Below, one piece after another: positions 32,071 to 46,600 of a stretch of DNA of 64,000 nucleotides; position 1 is the first letter of the stretch; the number at the start of each line of letters is the position of its first letter. The notes beneath the pieces were generated by a model. That model was not told the origin of the DNA. It made no database searches and saw nothing but the letters and a program-made list of their open reading frames with translations. This stretch comes from Paragorgia papillata. Its lineage: Eukaryota > Cnidaria > Anthozoa > Scleralcyonacea > Coralliidae. The stretch spans positions 1,994,001-2,058,000 of the forward strand of contig JAWNZC010000421.1 of assembly GCA_035771165.1 (NCBI GenBank), read 5' to 3'. The position numbers were made by a program, and so were the translations under genes.

Positions 32071-32420
32071 AATTTTTGGTGGTTATTTTACCATGGTTAT
32101 TTTGCCGTGGTTATTAGGGACCAACTTTGGTGGTTATTTTGTCATGGTTATTTTGCCGTGGATTTTAGGGAACAATTTCTGTGGTTATATTGTCAAGGTT
32201 ATTTTGCGGTGGTTATTAGGGACCAATTTTTTTTGTTATTTTGTCATGGTTATTTTGCCGTGGATATTAGGGAACAATTTTTGTGGTTATATTGTCAAGG
32301 TTATTTTGCGGTGGTTATTAGGGACCAATTTTTGTTGTTATTTTGACCTTGTCATTTTGCGGTCGTTATTAGGGACCACTTTTGGTGGTTATTTTGACCT
32401 TGTCATTTGCCGATAGTTAT
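32071..32420 (+). repeat. Satellite zone 1: diverged edge monomers
   Basis: Irregular units built on '(t)ggttattttg' and 'ggttattaggga(c)caa', with variants gtcatgg, gccgtgg, gtcaagg and gcggtgg. They are more diverse than the rest of the array and give the clearest view of the shorter ancestral building block. Confidence 0.9.
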
Positions 32421-35400
32421 TAGGGACCACTTTTGGTGGTTATTTTGACCTTGTTATTTGCCGATGGTTATTAGGGACCACTTTTGGTGGTTATTTTCAC
32501 CTTGTTATTTGCCGATGGTTATTAGGGACCACTTTTGGTGGTTACTTTGACCTTGTTATTTGCCGATGGTTATTAGGGACCATTTTCGGTGGTTATTTTG
32601 ACCTTGTTATTTGCCGATGGTTATTAGGGAGCATTTTCGGTGGTTATTTTGACCTTGTTATTTGCCGATGGTTATTAGGGACCATTTTCGGTGGTTATTT
32701 TGACCTTGTCGTTTGCCGATGGTTATTAGGGACCATTTTTGGTGGTTATTTTGACCTTGTTATTTGCCGATGGTTATTAGGGACCATTTTCGGTGGTTAT
32801 TTTGACCTTGTTATTTGCCGATGGTTATTAGGGACCATTTTCGGTGGTTATTTTGACCTTGTTATTTGCCGATGGTTATTAGGGACCATTTTCGGTGGTT
32901 ATTTTGACCTTGTTATTTGCCGATGGTTATTAGGGACCATTTTCGGTGGTTATTTTGACCTTGTTATTTGCCGATGGTTATTAGGGACCATTTTCGGTGG
33001 TTATTTTGACCTTGTTATTTGCCGATGGTTATTAGGGACCATTTTCGGTGGTTATTTTGACCTTGTCGTTTGCCGATGGTTATTAGGGACCATTTTCGGT
33101 GGTTATTTTGACCTTGTTATTTGCCGATGGTTATTAGGGACCATTTTCGGTGGTTATTTTGACCTTGTCGTTTGCCGATGGTTATTAGGGACCATTTTTG
33201 GTGGTTATTTTGACCTTGTTATTTGCCGATGGTTATTAGGGACCATTTTCGGTGGTTATTTCGACCTTGTTATTTGCCGATGGTTATTAGGGACCATTTT
33301 CGGTGGTTATTTTGACCTTGTTATTTGACGATGGTTATTAGGGACCGTTTTCGGTGGTTATTTTGACCTTGTTATTTGCCGATGGTTATTAGGGACCATT
33401 TTCGGTGGTTATTTTGACCTTGTTATTTGACGATGGTTATTAGGGACCGTTTTCGGTGGTTATTTTGACCTTGTTATTTGCCGATGGTTATTAGGGACCA
33501 TTTTCGGTGGTTATTTTGACCTTGTTATTTGCCGATGGTTATTAGGGACCATTTTCGGTGGTTATTTTGACCTTGTTATTTGCCGATGGTTATTAGGGAC
33601 CATTTTCGGTGGTTATTTTGACCTTGTTATTTGCCGATGGTTATTAGGGACCATTTTCGGTGGTTATTTTGACCTTGTTATTTGCCGATGGTTATTAGGG
33701 ACCATTTTCGGTGGTTATTTTGACCTTGTTATTTGCCGATGGTTATTAGGGACCATTTTCGGTGGTTATTTTGACCTTGTTATTTGCCGATGGTTATTAG
33801 GGACCATTTTCGGTGGTTATTTTGACCTTGTTATTTGCCGATGGTTATTAGGGACCATTTTCGGTGGTTATTTTGACCTTGTTATTTGCCGATGGTTATT
33901 AGGGACCATTTTCGGTGGTTATTTTGACCTTGTTATTTGCCGATGGTTATTAGGGACCATTTTCGGTGGTTATTTTGACCTTGTCGTTTGCCGATGGTTA
34001 TTAGGGACCATTTTCGGTGGTTATTTTGACCTTGTTATTTGCCGATGGTTATTAGGGACCGTTTTCGGTGGTTATTTTGACCTTGTTATTTGCCGATGGT
34101 TATTAGGGACCATTTTCGGTGGTTATTTTGACCTTGTTATTTGCCGATGGTTATTAGGGACCATTTTCGGTGGTTATTTTGACCTTGTTATTTGCCGATG
34201 GTTATTAGGGACCATTTTCGGTGGTTATTTTGACCTTGTTATTTGCCGATGGTTATTAGGGACCATTTTCGGTCGTTATTTTGACCTTGTTATTTGCCGA
34301 TGGTTATTAGGGACCATTTTCGGTGGTTATTTTGACCTTGTCGTTTGCCGATGGTTATTAGGGACCATTTTTGGTGGTTATTTTGACCTTGTTATTTGCC
34401 GATGGTTATTAGGGACCATTTTCGGTGGTTATTTCGACCTTGTTATTTGCCGATGGTTATTAGGGACCATTTTCGGTGGTTATTTTGACCTTGTTATTTG
34501 ACGATGGTTATTAGGGACCGTTTTCGGTGGTTATTTTGACCTTGTTATTTGCCGATGGTTATTAGGGACCATTTTCGGTGGTTATTTTGACCTTGTTATT
34601 TGACGATGGTTATTAGGGACCGTTTTCGGTGGTTATTTTGACCTTGTTATTTGCCGATGGTTATTAGGGACCATTTTCGGTGGTTATTTTGACCTTGTTA
34701 TTTGCCGATGGTTATTAGGGACCATTTTCTGTGGTTATTTCGACCTTGTTATTTGCCGATGGTTATTACGGACCATTTTCGGTGGTTATTTTGACTTTGT
34801 TATTTGCCGATGGGTATTAGGGACCATTTTCGGTGGTTATTTTGACCTTGTTATTTGCCGATGGTTATTCGGGACCATTTTCGGTGGTTATTTTGACCTT
34901 GTTATTTGCCGATGGTTATTAGGGACCATTTTCGGTGGTTATTTTGACCTTGTTATTTGCCGATGGTTATTAGGGACCGTTTTCGGTGGTTATTTTGACC
35001 TTGTTATTTGCCGATGGTTATTAGGGACCATTTTCGGTGGTTATTTTGACCTTGTTATTTGCCGATGGTTATTAGGGACCATTTTCGGTGGTTATTTTGA
35101 CCTTGTTATTTGCCGATGGTTATTAGGGACCATTTTCGGTGGTTATTTTGACCTTGTTATTTGCCGATGGTTATTAGGGACCATTTTCGGTGGTTATTTT
35201 GACCTTGTTATTTGCCGATGGTTATTAGGGACCATTTTCGGTGGTTATTTTGACCTTGTTATTTGCCGATGGTTATTAGGGACCATTTTCGGTGGTTATT
35301 TTGACCTTGTTATTTGCCGATGGTTATTAGGGACCATTTTCGGTGGTTATTTTGACCTTGTTATTTGCCGATGGTTATTAGGGACCATTTTCGGTGGTTA

Positions 35401-38400
35401 TTTTGACCTTGTCGTTTGCCGATGGTTATTAGGGACCATTTTCGGTGGTTATTTTGGCCTTGTTATTTGCCGATGGTTATTAGGGACCATTTCGGTGGTT
35501 ATTTTGACCTTGTTATTTGCCGATGGTTATTAGGGACCATTTTCGGTGGTTATTTTGACCTTGTTATTTGCCGATGGTTATTAGGGACCATTTTCGGTGG
35601 TTATTTTTTGACCTTGTTATTTGCCGATGGTTATTAGGGACCATTTTCGGTGGTTATTTTGACCTTGTTATTTGCCGATGGTTATTAGGGACCATTTTCG
35701 GTGGTTATTTTGACCTTGTTATTTGCCGATGGTTATTAGGGACCATTTTCGGTGGTTATTTTGACCTTGTTATTTGCCGATGGTTATTAGGGACCATTTT
35801 CGAAGGTTATTTTGACCTTGTTATTTGACGATGGTTATTAGGGACCGTTTTCTGTGGTTATTTTGACCTTGTTATTTGCCGATCGTTATTAGGGACCATT
35901 TTCGGTGGTTATTTTGACCTTGTTATTTGCCGATGGTTATTAGGGACCATTTTCGGTGGTTATTTCGACCTTGTTATTTGCCGATGGTTATTAGGGACCA
36001 TTTTCGGTGGTTATTTTGACCTTGTTATTTGCCGATGGTTATTAGGGACCATTTTCGGTGGTTATTTTGACCTTGTTATTTGCCGATGGGTATTAGGGAC
36101 CATTTTCGGTGGTTATTTTGACCTTGTTATTTGCCGATGGTTATTCGGGACCATTTTCGGTGGTTATTTTGACCTTGTTATTTGCCGATGGTTATTAGGG
36201 ACCATTTTCGGTGGTTATTTTGACCTTGTTATTTGCCGATGGTTATTAGGGACCGTTTTCGGTGGTTATTTTGACCTTGTTATTTGCCGATGGTTATTAG
36301 GGACCATTTTCGGTGGTTATTTTGACCTTGTTATTTGCCGATGGTTATTAGGGACCATTTTCGGTGGTTATTTTGACCTTGTTATTTGCCGATGGTTATT
36401 AGGGACCATTTTCGGTGGTTATTTTGACCTTGTTATTTGCCGATGGTTATTAGGGACCATTTTCGGTGGTTATTTTGACCTTGTTATTTGCCGATGGTTA
36501 TTAGGGACCATTTTCGGTGGTTATTTTGACCTTGTTATTTGCCGATGGTTATTAGGGACCATTTTCGGTGGTTATTTTGACCTTGTTATTTGCCGATGGT
36601 TATTAGGGACCATTTTCGGTGGTTATTTTGGCCTTGTTATTTGCCGATGGTTATTAGGGACCGTTTTCGGTGGTTATTTTGACCTTGTTATTTGGCCGAT
36701 GGTTATTAGGGACCATTTTCGGTGGTTATTTTGACCTTGTTATTTGCCGATGGTTATTAGGGACCATTTTCGGTGGTTATTTTGACCTTGTTATTTGCCG
36801 ATGGTTATTAGGGACCATTTTCGGTGGTTATTTTGACCTTGTTATTTGCCGATGGTTATTAGGGACCATTTTCGGTGGTTATTTTGACCTTGTTATTTGC
36901 CGATGGTTATTAGGGACCATTTTCGGTGGTTATTTTGACCTTGTTATTTGCCGATGGTTATTAGGGACCATTTTCGAAGGTTATTTTGACCTTGTTATTT
37001 GACGATGGTTATTAGGGACCGTTTTCTGTGGTTATTTTGACCTTGTTATTTGCCGATCGTTATTAGGGACCATTTTCGGTGGTTATTTTGACCTTGTTAT
37101 TTGCCGATGGTTATTAGGGACCATTTTCGGTGGTTATTTTCGACCTTGTTATTTGCCGATGGTTATTAGGGACCATTTTCGGTGGTTATTTTGACCTTGT
37201 TATTTGCCGATGGTTATTAGGGACCATTTTCGGTGGTTATTTTGACCTTGTTATTTGCCGATGGGTATTAGGGACCATTTTCGGTGGTTATTTTGACCTT
37301 GTTATTTGCCGATGGTTATTCGGGACCATTTTCGGTGGTTATTTTGACCTTGTTATTTGCCGATGGTTATTAGGGACCATTTTCGGTGGTTATTTTGACC
37401 TTGTTATTTGCCGATGGTTATTAGGGACCGTTTTCGGTGGTTATTTTGACCTTGTTATTTGCCGATGGTTATTAGGGACCATTTTCGGTGGTTATTTTGA
37501 CCTTGTTATTTGCCGATGGTTATTAGGGACCATTTTCGGTGGTTATTTTGACCTTGTTATTTGCCGATGGTTATTAGGGACCATTTTCGGTGGTTATTTT
37601 GACCTTGTTATTTGCCGATGGTTATTAGGGACCATTTTCGGTGGTTATTTTGACCTTGTTATTTGCCGATGGTTATTAGGGACCATTTTCGGTGGTTATT
37701 TTGACCTTGTTATTTGCCGATGGTTATTAGGGACCATTTTCGGTGGTTATTTTGACCTTGTTATTTGCCGATGGTTATTAGGGACCATTTTCGGTGGTTA
37801 TTTTGACCTTGTTATTTGCCGATGGTTATTAGGGACCATTTTCGGTGGTTATTTTGACCTTGTCGTTTGCCGATGGTTATTAGGGACCATTTTCGGTGGT
37901 TATTTTGGCCTTGTTATTTGCCGATGGTTATTAGGGACCGTTTTCGGTGGTTATTTTGACCTTGTTATTTGCCGATGGTTATTAGGGACCATTTTCGGTG
38001 GTTATTTTGACCTTGTTATTTGCCGATGGTTATTAGGGACCATTTTCGAAGGTTATTTTGACCTTGTTATTTGACGATGGTTATTAGGGACCGTTTTCTG
38101 TGGTTATTTTGACCTTGTTATTTGCCGATCGTTATTAGGGACCATTTTCGGTGGTTATTTTGACCTTGTTATTTGCCGATGGTTATTAGGGACCATTTTC
38201 GGTGGTTATTTCGACCTTGTTATTTGCCGATGGTTATTAGGGACCATTTTCGGTGGTTATTTTGACCTTGTTATTTGCCGATGGTTATTAGGGACCATTT
38301 TCGGTGGTTATTTTGACCTTGTTATTTGCCGATGGTTATTAGGGACCATTTTCGGTGGTTATTTTGACCTTGTTATTTGCCGATGGTTATTAGGGACCAT

Positions 38401-38430
38401 TTTTGGTGGTTATTTTGACCTTGTTGTTTT
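32421..38430 (+). repeat. Satellite zone 2: 51-bp monomer (type A), roughly 118 copies
   Basis: The monomer begins GGTGGTTATTTTGACCTTGT, continues TATTTGCCGATGG, and ends TTATTAGGGACCATTTTC. Most copies are identical. Rare variants (ttgtcgtttgcc, ttatttgacgatgg, gggaccgttttc, ttatttcgacc, cattttcgaaggtt, gccgatcgtt) recur at fixed offsets and reveal higher-order units of about 21-23 monomers. A few 1-bp insertions (for example near 36690 and 37140) shift the frame. Confidence 0.97.
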
Positions 38431-41400
38431 CCGTTGGTTATTAGGGACCATTTTCGGTGGTTAATTTGACCTTGTTATTTGGCGATGGTTATTCGGTGGT
38501 TATTTTCACCTTGTTATTTGGCGATGGTTATTCGGTGGTTATTTTGACCTTGTTATTTGGCGATGGTTATTCGGTGGTTATTTTGACCTTGTTATTTGGC
38601 GATGGTTATTCGGTGGTTATTTTGACCTTGTTATTTGGCGATGGTTATTCGGTGGTTATTTTGACCTTGTTATTTGCCGATGGTTATTAGGGACCATTTT
38701 CGGTGGTTATTTTGACCTTGTTATTTGCCGATGGTTATTAAGGACCATTTTTGGTGGTTATTTTGACCTTGTTGTTTTCCGTTGGTTATTAGGGACCATT
38801 TTCGGTGGTTAATTTGACCTTGTTATTTGGCGATGGTTATTCGGTGGTTATTTTCACCTTGTTATTTGGCGATGGTTATTCGGTGGTTATTTTGACCTTG
38901 TTATTTGGCGATGGTTATTCGGTGGTTATTTTGACCTTGTTATTTGGCGATGGTTATTAGGGACCATTTTCGGTGGTTATTTTGACCTTGTTATTTGCCG
39001 ATGGTTATTAGGGACCATTTTCGGTGGTTATTTTGACCTTGTTATTTGCCGATGGTTATTAGGGACCATTTTCGGTGGTTATTTTGACCTTGTTATTTGC
39101 CGATGGTTATTAGGGACCATTTTCGGTGGTTATTTTGACCTTGTTATTTGCCGATGGTTATTAGGGACCATTTTCGGTGGTTATTTTGACCTTGTTATTT
39201 GCCGATGGTTATTAGGGACCATTTTCGGTGGTTATTTTGACCTTGTCGTTTGCCGATGGTTATTAGGGACCATTTTCGGTGGTTATTTTGGCCTTGTTAT
39301 TTGCCGATGGTTATTAGGGACCGTTTTCGGTGGTTATTTTGACCTTGTTATTTGCCGATGGTTATTAGGGACCATTTTCGGTGGTTATTTTGACCTTGTT
39401 ATTTGCCGATGGTTATTAGGGACCATTTTCGAAGGTTATTTTGACCTTGTTATTTGACGATGGTTATTAGGGACCGTTTTCTGTGGTTATTTTGACCTTG
39501 TTATTTGCCGATCGTTATTAGGGACCATTTTCGGTGGTTATTTTGACCTTGTTATTTGGCCGATGGTTATTAGGGACCATTTTCGGTGGTTATTTCGACC
39601 TTGTTATTTGCCGATGGTTATTAGGGACCATTTTCGGTGGTTATTTTGACCTTGTTATTTGCCGATGGTTATTAGGGACCATTTTCGGTGGTTATTTTGA
39701 CCTTGTTATTTGCCGATGGTTATTAGGGACCATTTTCGGTGGTTATTTTGACCTTGTTATTTGCCGATTGTTATTAGGGACCATTTTTGGTGGTTATTTT
39801 GACCTTGTTGTTTTCCGTTGGTTATTAGGGACCATTTTCGGTGGTTAATTTGACCTTGTTATTTGGCGATGGTTATTCGGTGGTTATTTTCACCTTGTTA
39901 TTTGGCGATGGTTATTCGGTGGTTATTTTGACCTTGTTATTTGGCGATGGTTATTCGGTGGTTATTTTGACCTTGTTATTTGGCGATGGTTATTCGGTGG
40001 TTATTTTGACCTTGTTATTTGGCGATGGTTATTCGGTGGTTATTTTGACCTTGTTATTTGCCGATGGTTATTAGGGACCATTTTCGGTGGTTATTTTGAC
40101 CTTGTTATTTGCCGATGGTTATTAGGGACCATTTTTGGTGGTTATTTTGACCTTGTTGTTTTCCGTTGGTTATTAGGGACCATTTTCGGTGGTTAATTTG
40201 ACCTTGTTATTTGGCGATGGTTATTCGGTGGTTATTTTCACCTTGTTATTTGGCGATGGTTATTCGGTGGTTATTTTGACCTTGTTATTTGGCGATGGTT
40301 ATTCGGTGGTTATTTTGACCTTGTTATTTGGCGATGGTTATTCGGTGGTTATTTTGACCTTGTTATTTGGCGATGGTTATTCGGTGGTTATTTTGACCTT
40401 GTTATTTGCCGATGGTTATTAGGGACCATTTTCGGTGGTTATTTTGACCTTGTTATTTGCCGATGGTTATTAGGGACCGTTTTCGGTGGTTATTTTGACC
40501 TTGTTATTTGCCGATGGTTATTAGGGACCATTTTCGGTGGTTATTTTGACCTTGTTATTTGCCGATGGTTATTAGGGACCATTTTCGGTGGTTATTTTGA
40601 CCTTTTTATTTGCCGATGGTTATTAGGGACCATTTTCGGTGGTTATTTTGACCTTGTTATTTGCCGATGGTTATTAGGGACCATTTTCGGTGGTTATTTT
40701 GACCTTGTTATTTGCCGATGGTTATTAGGGACCATTTTCGGTGGTTATTTTGACCTTGTTATTTGCCGATGGTTATTAGGGACCATTTTCGGTGGTTATT
40801 TTGACCTTGTTATTTGCCGATGGTTATTAGGGACCATTTTCGGTGGTTATTTTGACCTTGTTATTTGCCGATGGTTATTAGGGACCATTTTCGGTGGTTA
40901 TTTTGACCTTGTCGTTTGCCGATGGTTATTAGGGACCATTTTCGGTGGTTATTTTGGCCTTGTTATTTGCTGATGGTTAATAGGGACCGTTTTCGGTGGT
41001 TATTTTGACCTTGTTATTTGCCGATGGTTATTAGGGACCATTTTCGGTGGTTATTTTGACCTTGTTATTTGCCGATGGTTATTAGGGACCATTTTCGGTG
41101 GTTATTTTGACCTTGTTATTTGCCGATGGTTATTAGGGACCATTTTCGGTGGTTATTTTGACCTTGTTATTTGCCGATGGTTATTAGGGACCATTTTCGG
41201 TGGTTATTTTGACCTTGTTATTTGCCGATAGTTATTAGGGACCATTTTCGGTGGTTATTTTGACCTTGTTATTTGCCGATGGTTATTAGGGACCATTTTC
41301 GGTGGTTATTTTGACCTTGTTATTTGCCGATGGTTATTAGGGACCATTTTCGGTGGTTATTTTGACCTTGTTATTTGCCGATGGTTATTAGGGACCATTT

Positions 41401-43629
41401 TCGATGGTTATTTTGACCTTGTTATTTGACGATGGTTATTAGGGACCGTTTTCTGTGGTTATTTTGACCTTGTTATTTGCCGATGGTTATTAGGGACCAT
41501 TTTCGGTGGTTATTTTGACCTTGTTATTTGCCGATGGTTATTAGGGACCATTTTCGGTGGTTATTTCGACCTTGTTATTTGCCGATGGTTATTAGGGACC
41601 ATTTTCGGTGGTTATTTTGACCTTGTTATTTGCCGATGGTTATTAGGGACCATTTTCGGTGGTTATTTTGACCTTGTTATTTGCCGATGGTTATTAGGGA
41701 CCATTTTCGGTGGTTATTTTGACCTTGTTATTTGCCGATTGTTATTAGGGACCATTTTTGGTGGTTATTTTGACCTTGTTGTTTTCCGTTGGTTATTAGG
41801 GACCATTTTCGGTGGTTAATTTGACCTTGTTATTTGGCGATGGTTATTCGGTGGTTATTTTCACCTTGTTATTTGGCGATGGTTATTCGGTGGTTATTTT
41901 GACCTTGTTATTTGGCGATGGTTATTCGGTGGTTATTTTGACCTTGTTATTTGGCGATGGTTATTTGGTGGTTATTTTGACCTTGTTATTTGGCGATGGT
42001 TATTCGGTGGTTATTTTCACCTTGTTATTTGGCGATGGTTATCCGGTGGTTATTTTGACCCTGTTATTTGACGATGGTTATTCGGTGGTTATTTTCAACT
42101 TGTTATTTGGCGATGGTTATTTGGTGGTTATTTTGACCTTGTTATTTGGCGATGGTTATTCGGTGGTTATTTTCACCTTGTTATTTGGCGATGGTTATCC
42201 GGTGGTTATTTTGACCCTGTTATTTGACGATGGTTATTCGGTGGTTATTTTCAACTTGTTATTTGGCGATGGTTATTCGGTGGTTATTTTGACCTTGTTA
42301 TTTGGCGATGGTTATTCGTTGGTTATTTTGACCTTGTTATTTGGCGATGGTTATTCGGTGGTTATTTTGACCTTGTTATTTGGCGATGGTTATTCGGTGG
42401 TTATTTTGACCTTGTTATTTGGCGATGGTTATTCGGTGGTTATTTTGACCTTGTTATTTGGCGATGGTTATTCGGTGGTTATTTTGACCTTGTTATTTGG
42501 CGATGGTTATTCGGTGGTTATTTTGACCTTGTTATTTGGCGATGGTTATCCGGTGGTTATTTTCACCTTGTTATTTGACGATGGTTATTCGGTGGTTATT
42601 TTCAACTTGTTATTTGGCGATGGTTATTCGGTGGTTATTTTGACCTTGTTATTTGGCGATGGTTATTCGGTGGTTATTTTGACCTTGTTATTTGGCGATG
42701 GTTATTCGGTGGTTATTTTCACCTTGTTATTTGGCGATGGTTATCCGGTGGTTATTTTCACCTTGTTATTTGACGATGGTTATTCGGTGGTTATTTTGAC
42801 CTTGTTATTTGGCGATGGTTATTCGGTGGTTATTTTGACCTTGTTATTTGGCGATGGTTATTCGGTGGTTATTTTGACCTTGTTATTTGGCGATGGTTAT
42901 TCGGTGGTTATTTTGACCTTGTTATTTGGCGATGGTTATCCGGTGGTTATTTTCACCTTGTTATTTGACGATGGTTATTCGGTGGTTATTTTCAACTTGT
43001 TATTTGGCGATGGTTATTCGGTGGTTATTTTGACCTTGTTATTTGGCGATGGTTATTCGGTGGTTATTTTGACCTTGTTATTTGGCGATGGTTATTCGGT
43101 GGTTATTTTCACCTTGTTATTTGGCGATGGTTATCCGGTGGTTATTTTCACCTTGTTATTTGACGATGGTTATTCGGTGGTTATTTTGACCTTGTTATTT
43201 GACGATGGTTATTCGGTGGTTATTTTGACCTTGTTATTTGGTGATGGTTATTCGGTGGTTATTTTCACCTTGTTATTTGGCGATGGTTATTCGGTGGTTA
43301 TTTTCAACTTGTTATTTGGCGATGGTTATTCGGTGGTTATTTTGACCTTGTTATTTGGCGATGGTTATTCGTTGGTTATTTTGACCTTGTTATTTGGCGA
43401 TGGTTATTCGGTGGTTATTTTGACCTTGTTATTTGGCGATGGTTATTCGGTGGTTATTTTGACCTTGTTATTTGGCGATGGTTATTCGGTGGTTATTTTG
43501 ACCTTGTTATTTGGCGATGGTTATTCGGTGGTTATTTTGACCTTGTTATTTGCCGATGGTTATTAGGGACCATTTTTGGTGGTTATTTTGACCTTGTTGT
43601 TTTCCGTTGGTTATTAGGGACCATTTTCG
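38431..43629 (+). repeat. Satellite zone 3: alternating blocks of 51-bp and 39-bp monomers
   Basis: Blocks of type A alternate with runs of type B (39 bp; same start, then TATTTGGCGATGG and TTATTC, lacking the 12-bp agggaccatttt part). Every A-to-B switch uses the same junction: a 'gttgttttccgttggtt' A variant followed by 'cggtggttaatttgacc'. Junctions occur near 38457, 38805, 39841, 40189, 41812 and 43630, so the switch arose once and was copied. The 41812-43566 B run carries TTGACC, TTCACC, TTCAAC and GACGATGG variants. Confidence 0.95.
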
Positions 43630-46600
43630 GTGGTTAATTTGACCTTGTTATTTGGCGATGGTTATTCGGTGGTTATTTTCACCTTGTTATTTGGCGATGG
43701 TTATTCGGTGGTTATTTTGACCTTGTTATTTGGCGATGGTTATTCGGTGGTTATTTTGACCTTGTTATTTGGCGATGGTTATTCGGTGGTTATTTTGACC
43801 TTGTTATTTGGCGATGGTTATTCGGTGGTTATTTTGACCTTGTTATTTGGCGATGGTTATTCGGTGGTTATTTTGACCTTGTTATTTGGCGATGGTTATT
43901 CGGTGGTTATTTTGACCTTGTTATTTGGCGATGGTTATCCGGTGGTTATTTTCACCTTGTTACTTGACGATGGTTATTCGGTGGTTATTTTCAACTTGTT
44001 ATTTGCCGATGGTTATTCGGTGGTTATTTTGACCTTGTTATTTGGCGATGGTTATTCGGTGGTTATTTTGACCTTGTTATTTGGCGATGGTTATTCGGTG
44101 GTTATTTTCACCTTGTTATTTGGCGATGGTTATCCGGTGGTTATTTTCACCTTGTTATTTGACGATTGTTATTCGGTGGTTATTTTGACCTTGTTATTTG
44201 ACGATGGTTATTCGGTGGTTATTTTGACCTTGTTATTTGGCGATGGTTATCCGGTGGTTATTTTCACCTTGTTACTTGACGATGGTTATTCGGTGGTTAT
44301 TTTCAACTTGTTATTTGGCGATGGTTATTCGGTGGTTATTTTGACCTTGTTATTTGGCGATGGTTATTCGGTGGTTATTTTGACCTTGTTATTTGGCGAT
44401 GGTTATTCGGTGGTTATTTTCACCTTGTTATTTGGCGATGGTTATCCGGTGGTTATTTTCACCTTGTTATTTGACGATGGTTATTCGGTGGTTATTTTGA
44501 CCTTGTTATTTGACGATGGTTATTCGGTGGTTATTTTGACCTTGTTATTTGGCTATGGTTATTCGGTGGTTATTTTGACCTTGTTATTTGGCGATGGTTA
44601 TTCGTTGGTTATTTTGACCTTGTTATTTGGCGATGGTTATCCGGTGGTTATTTTCACCTTGTTATTTGACGATGGTTATTCGGTGGTTATTTTGACCTTG
44701 TTATTTGACGATGGTTATTCGGTGGTTATTTTGACCTTGTTATTTGGTGATGGTTATTCGGTGGTTATTTTCACCTTGTTATTTGGCGATGGTTATTCGG
44801 TGGTTATTTTCAACTTGTTATTTGGCGATGGTTATTCGGTGGTTATTTTGACCTTGTTATTTGGCGATGGTTATTCGTTGGTTATTTTGACCTTGTTATT
44901 TGGCGATGGTTATTCGGTGGTTATTTTGACCTTGTTATTTGGCGATGGTTATTCGGTGGTTATTTTGACCTTGTTATTTGGCGATGGTTATTCGGTGGTT
45001 ATTTTGACCTTGTTATTTGGCGATGGTTATCCGGTGGTTATTTTCACCTTGTTACTTGACGATGGTTATTCGGTGGTTATTTTCAACTTGTTATTTGGCG
45101 ATGGTTATTCGGTGGTTATTTTGACCTTGTTATTTGGCGATGGTTATTCGGTGGTTATTTTGACCTTGTTATTTGGCGATGGTTATTCGGTGGTTATTTT
45201 GACCTTGTTATTTGGCGATGGATATTCGGTGGTTATTTTGACCTTGTTATTTGGCGATGGTTATTCGGTGGTTATTTTGACCTTGTTATTTGGCGATGGT
45301 TATTCGGTGGTTATTTTGACCTTGTTATTTGGCGATGGTTATTCGGTGGTTATTTTGACCTTGTTATTTGGCGATGGTTATCCGGTGGTTATTTTCACCT
45401 TGTTACTTGACGATGGTTATTCGGTGGTTATTTTCAACTTGTTATTTGGCGATGGTTATTCGGTGGTTATTTTGACCTTGTTATTTGGCGATGGTTATTC
45501 GGTGGTTATTTTGACCTTGTTATTTGGCGATGGTTATTCGGTGGTTATTTTGACCTTGTTATTTGGCGATGGATATTCGGTGGTTATTTTGACCTTGTTA
45601 TTTGGCGATGGTTATTCGGTGGTTATTTTGACCTTGTTATTTGACGATGGTTATTCGGTGGTTATTTTGACCTTGTTATTTGGCGATGGTTATTCGGTGG
45701 TTATTTTCACCTTGTTATTTGGCGATGGTTATCCGGTGGTTATTTTCACCTTGTTATTTGGCGATGGTTATTCGGTGGTTATTTTCACCTTGTTATTTGG
45801 CGATGGTTATTCGGTGGTTATTTTCACCTTGTTATTTGGCGATGGTTATTCGGTGGTTATTTTGACCTTGTTATTTGGCGATGGTTATTCGGTGGTTATT
45901 TTCAACTTGTTATTTGGCGATGGTTATTCGGTGGTTATTTTGACCTTGTTATTTGGCGATGGTTATTCGGTGGTTATTTTGACCTTGTTATTTGGCGATG
46001 GTTATTCGGTGGTTATTTTCACCTTGTTATTTGGCGATGGTTATTCCGGTGGTTATTTTCACCTTGTTATTTGGCGATGGTTATTCGGTGGTTATTTTCA
46101 CCTTGTTATTTGGCGATGGTTATTCGGTGGTTATTTTCACCTTGTTATTTGGCGATGGTTATTCGGTGGTTATTTTCACCTTGTTATTTGGCGATGGTTA
46201 TTCGGTGGTTATTTTGACCTTGTTATTTGGCGATGGTTATGCGGTGGTTATTTTGACCTTGTTATTTGGCGATGGTTATTCGGTGGTTATTTTGACCTTG
46301 TTATTTGGCGATGGTTATTCGGTGGTTATTTTGACCTTGTTATTTGGCGATGGTTATTCGGTGGTTATTTTGACCTTGTTATTTGGCGATGGTTATCCGG
46401 TGGTTATTTTCACCTTGTTACTTGACGATGGTTATTCGGTGGTTATTTTCAACTTGTTATTTGGCGATGGTTATTCGGTGGTTATTTTGACCTTGTTATT
46501 TGGCGATGGTTATTCGGTGGTTATTTTGACCTTGTTATTTGGCGATGGTTATTCGGTGGTTATTTTGACCTTGTTATTTGGCGATGGATATTCGGTGGTT

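Noticed and set aside
32421..38430. Telomeric sequence, because TTAGGG occurs once in each 51-bp unit
   Set aside because: A single hexamer per 51 bp is not a telomeric tandem; it is an incidental part of 'ttattagggacc'.
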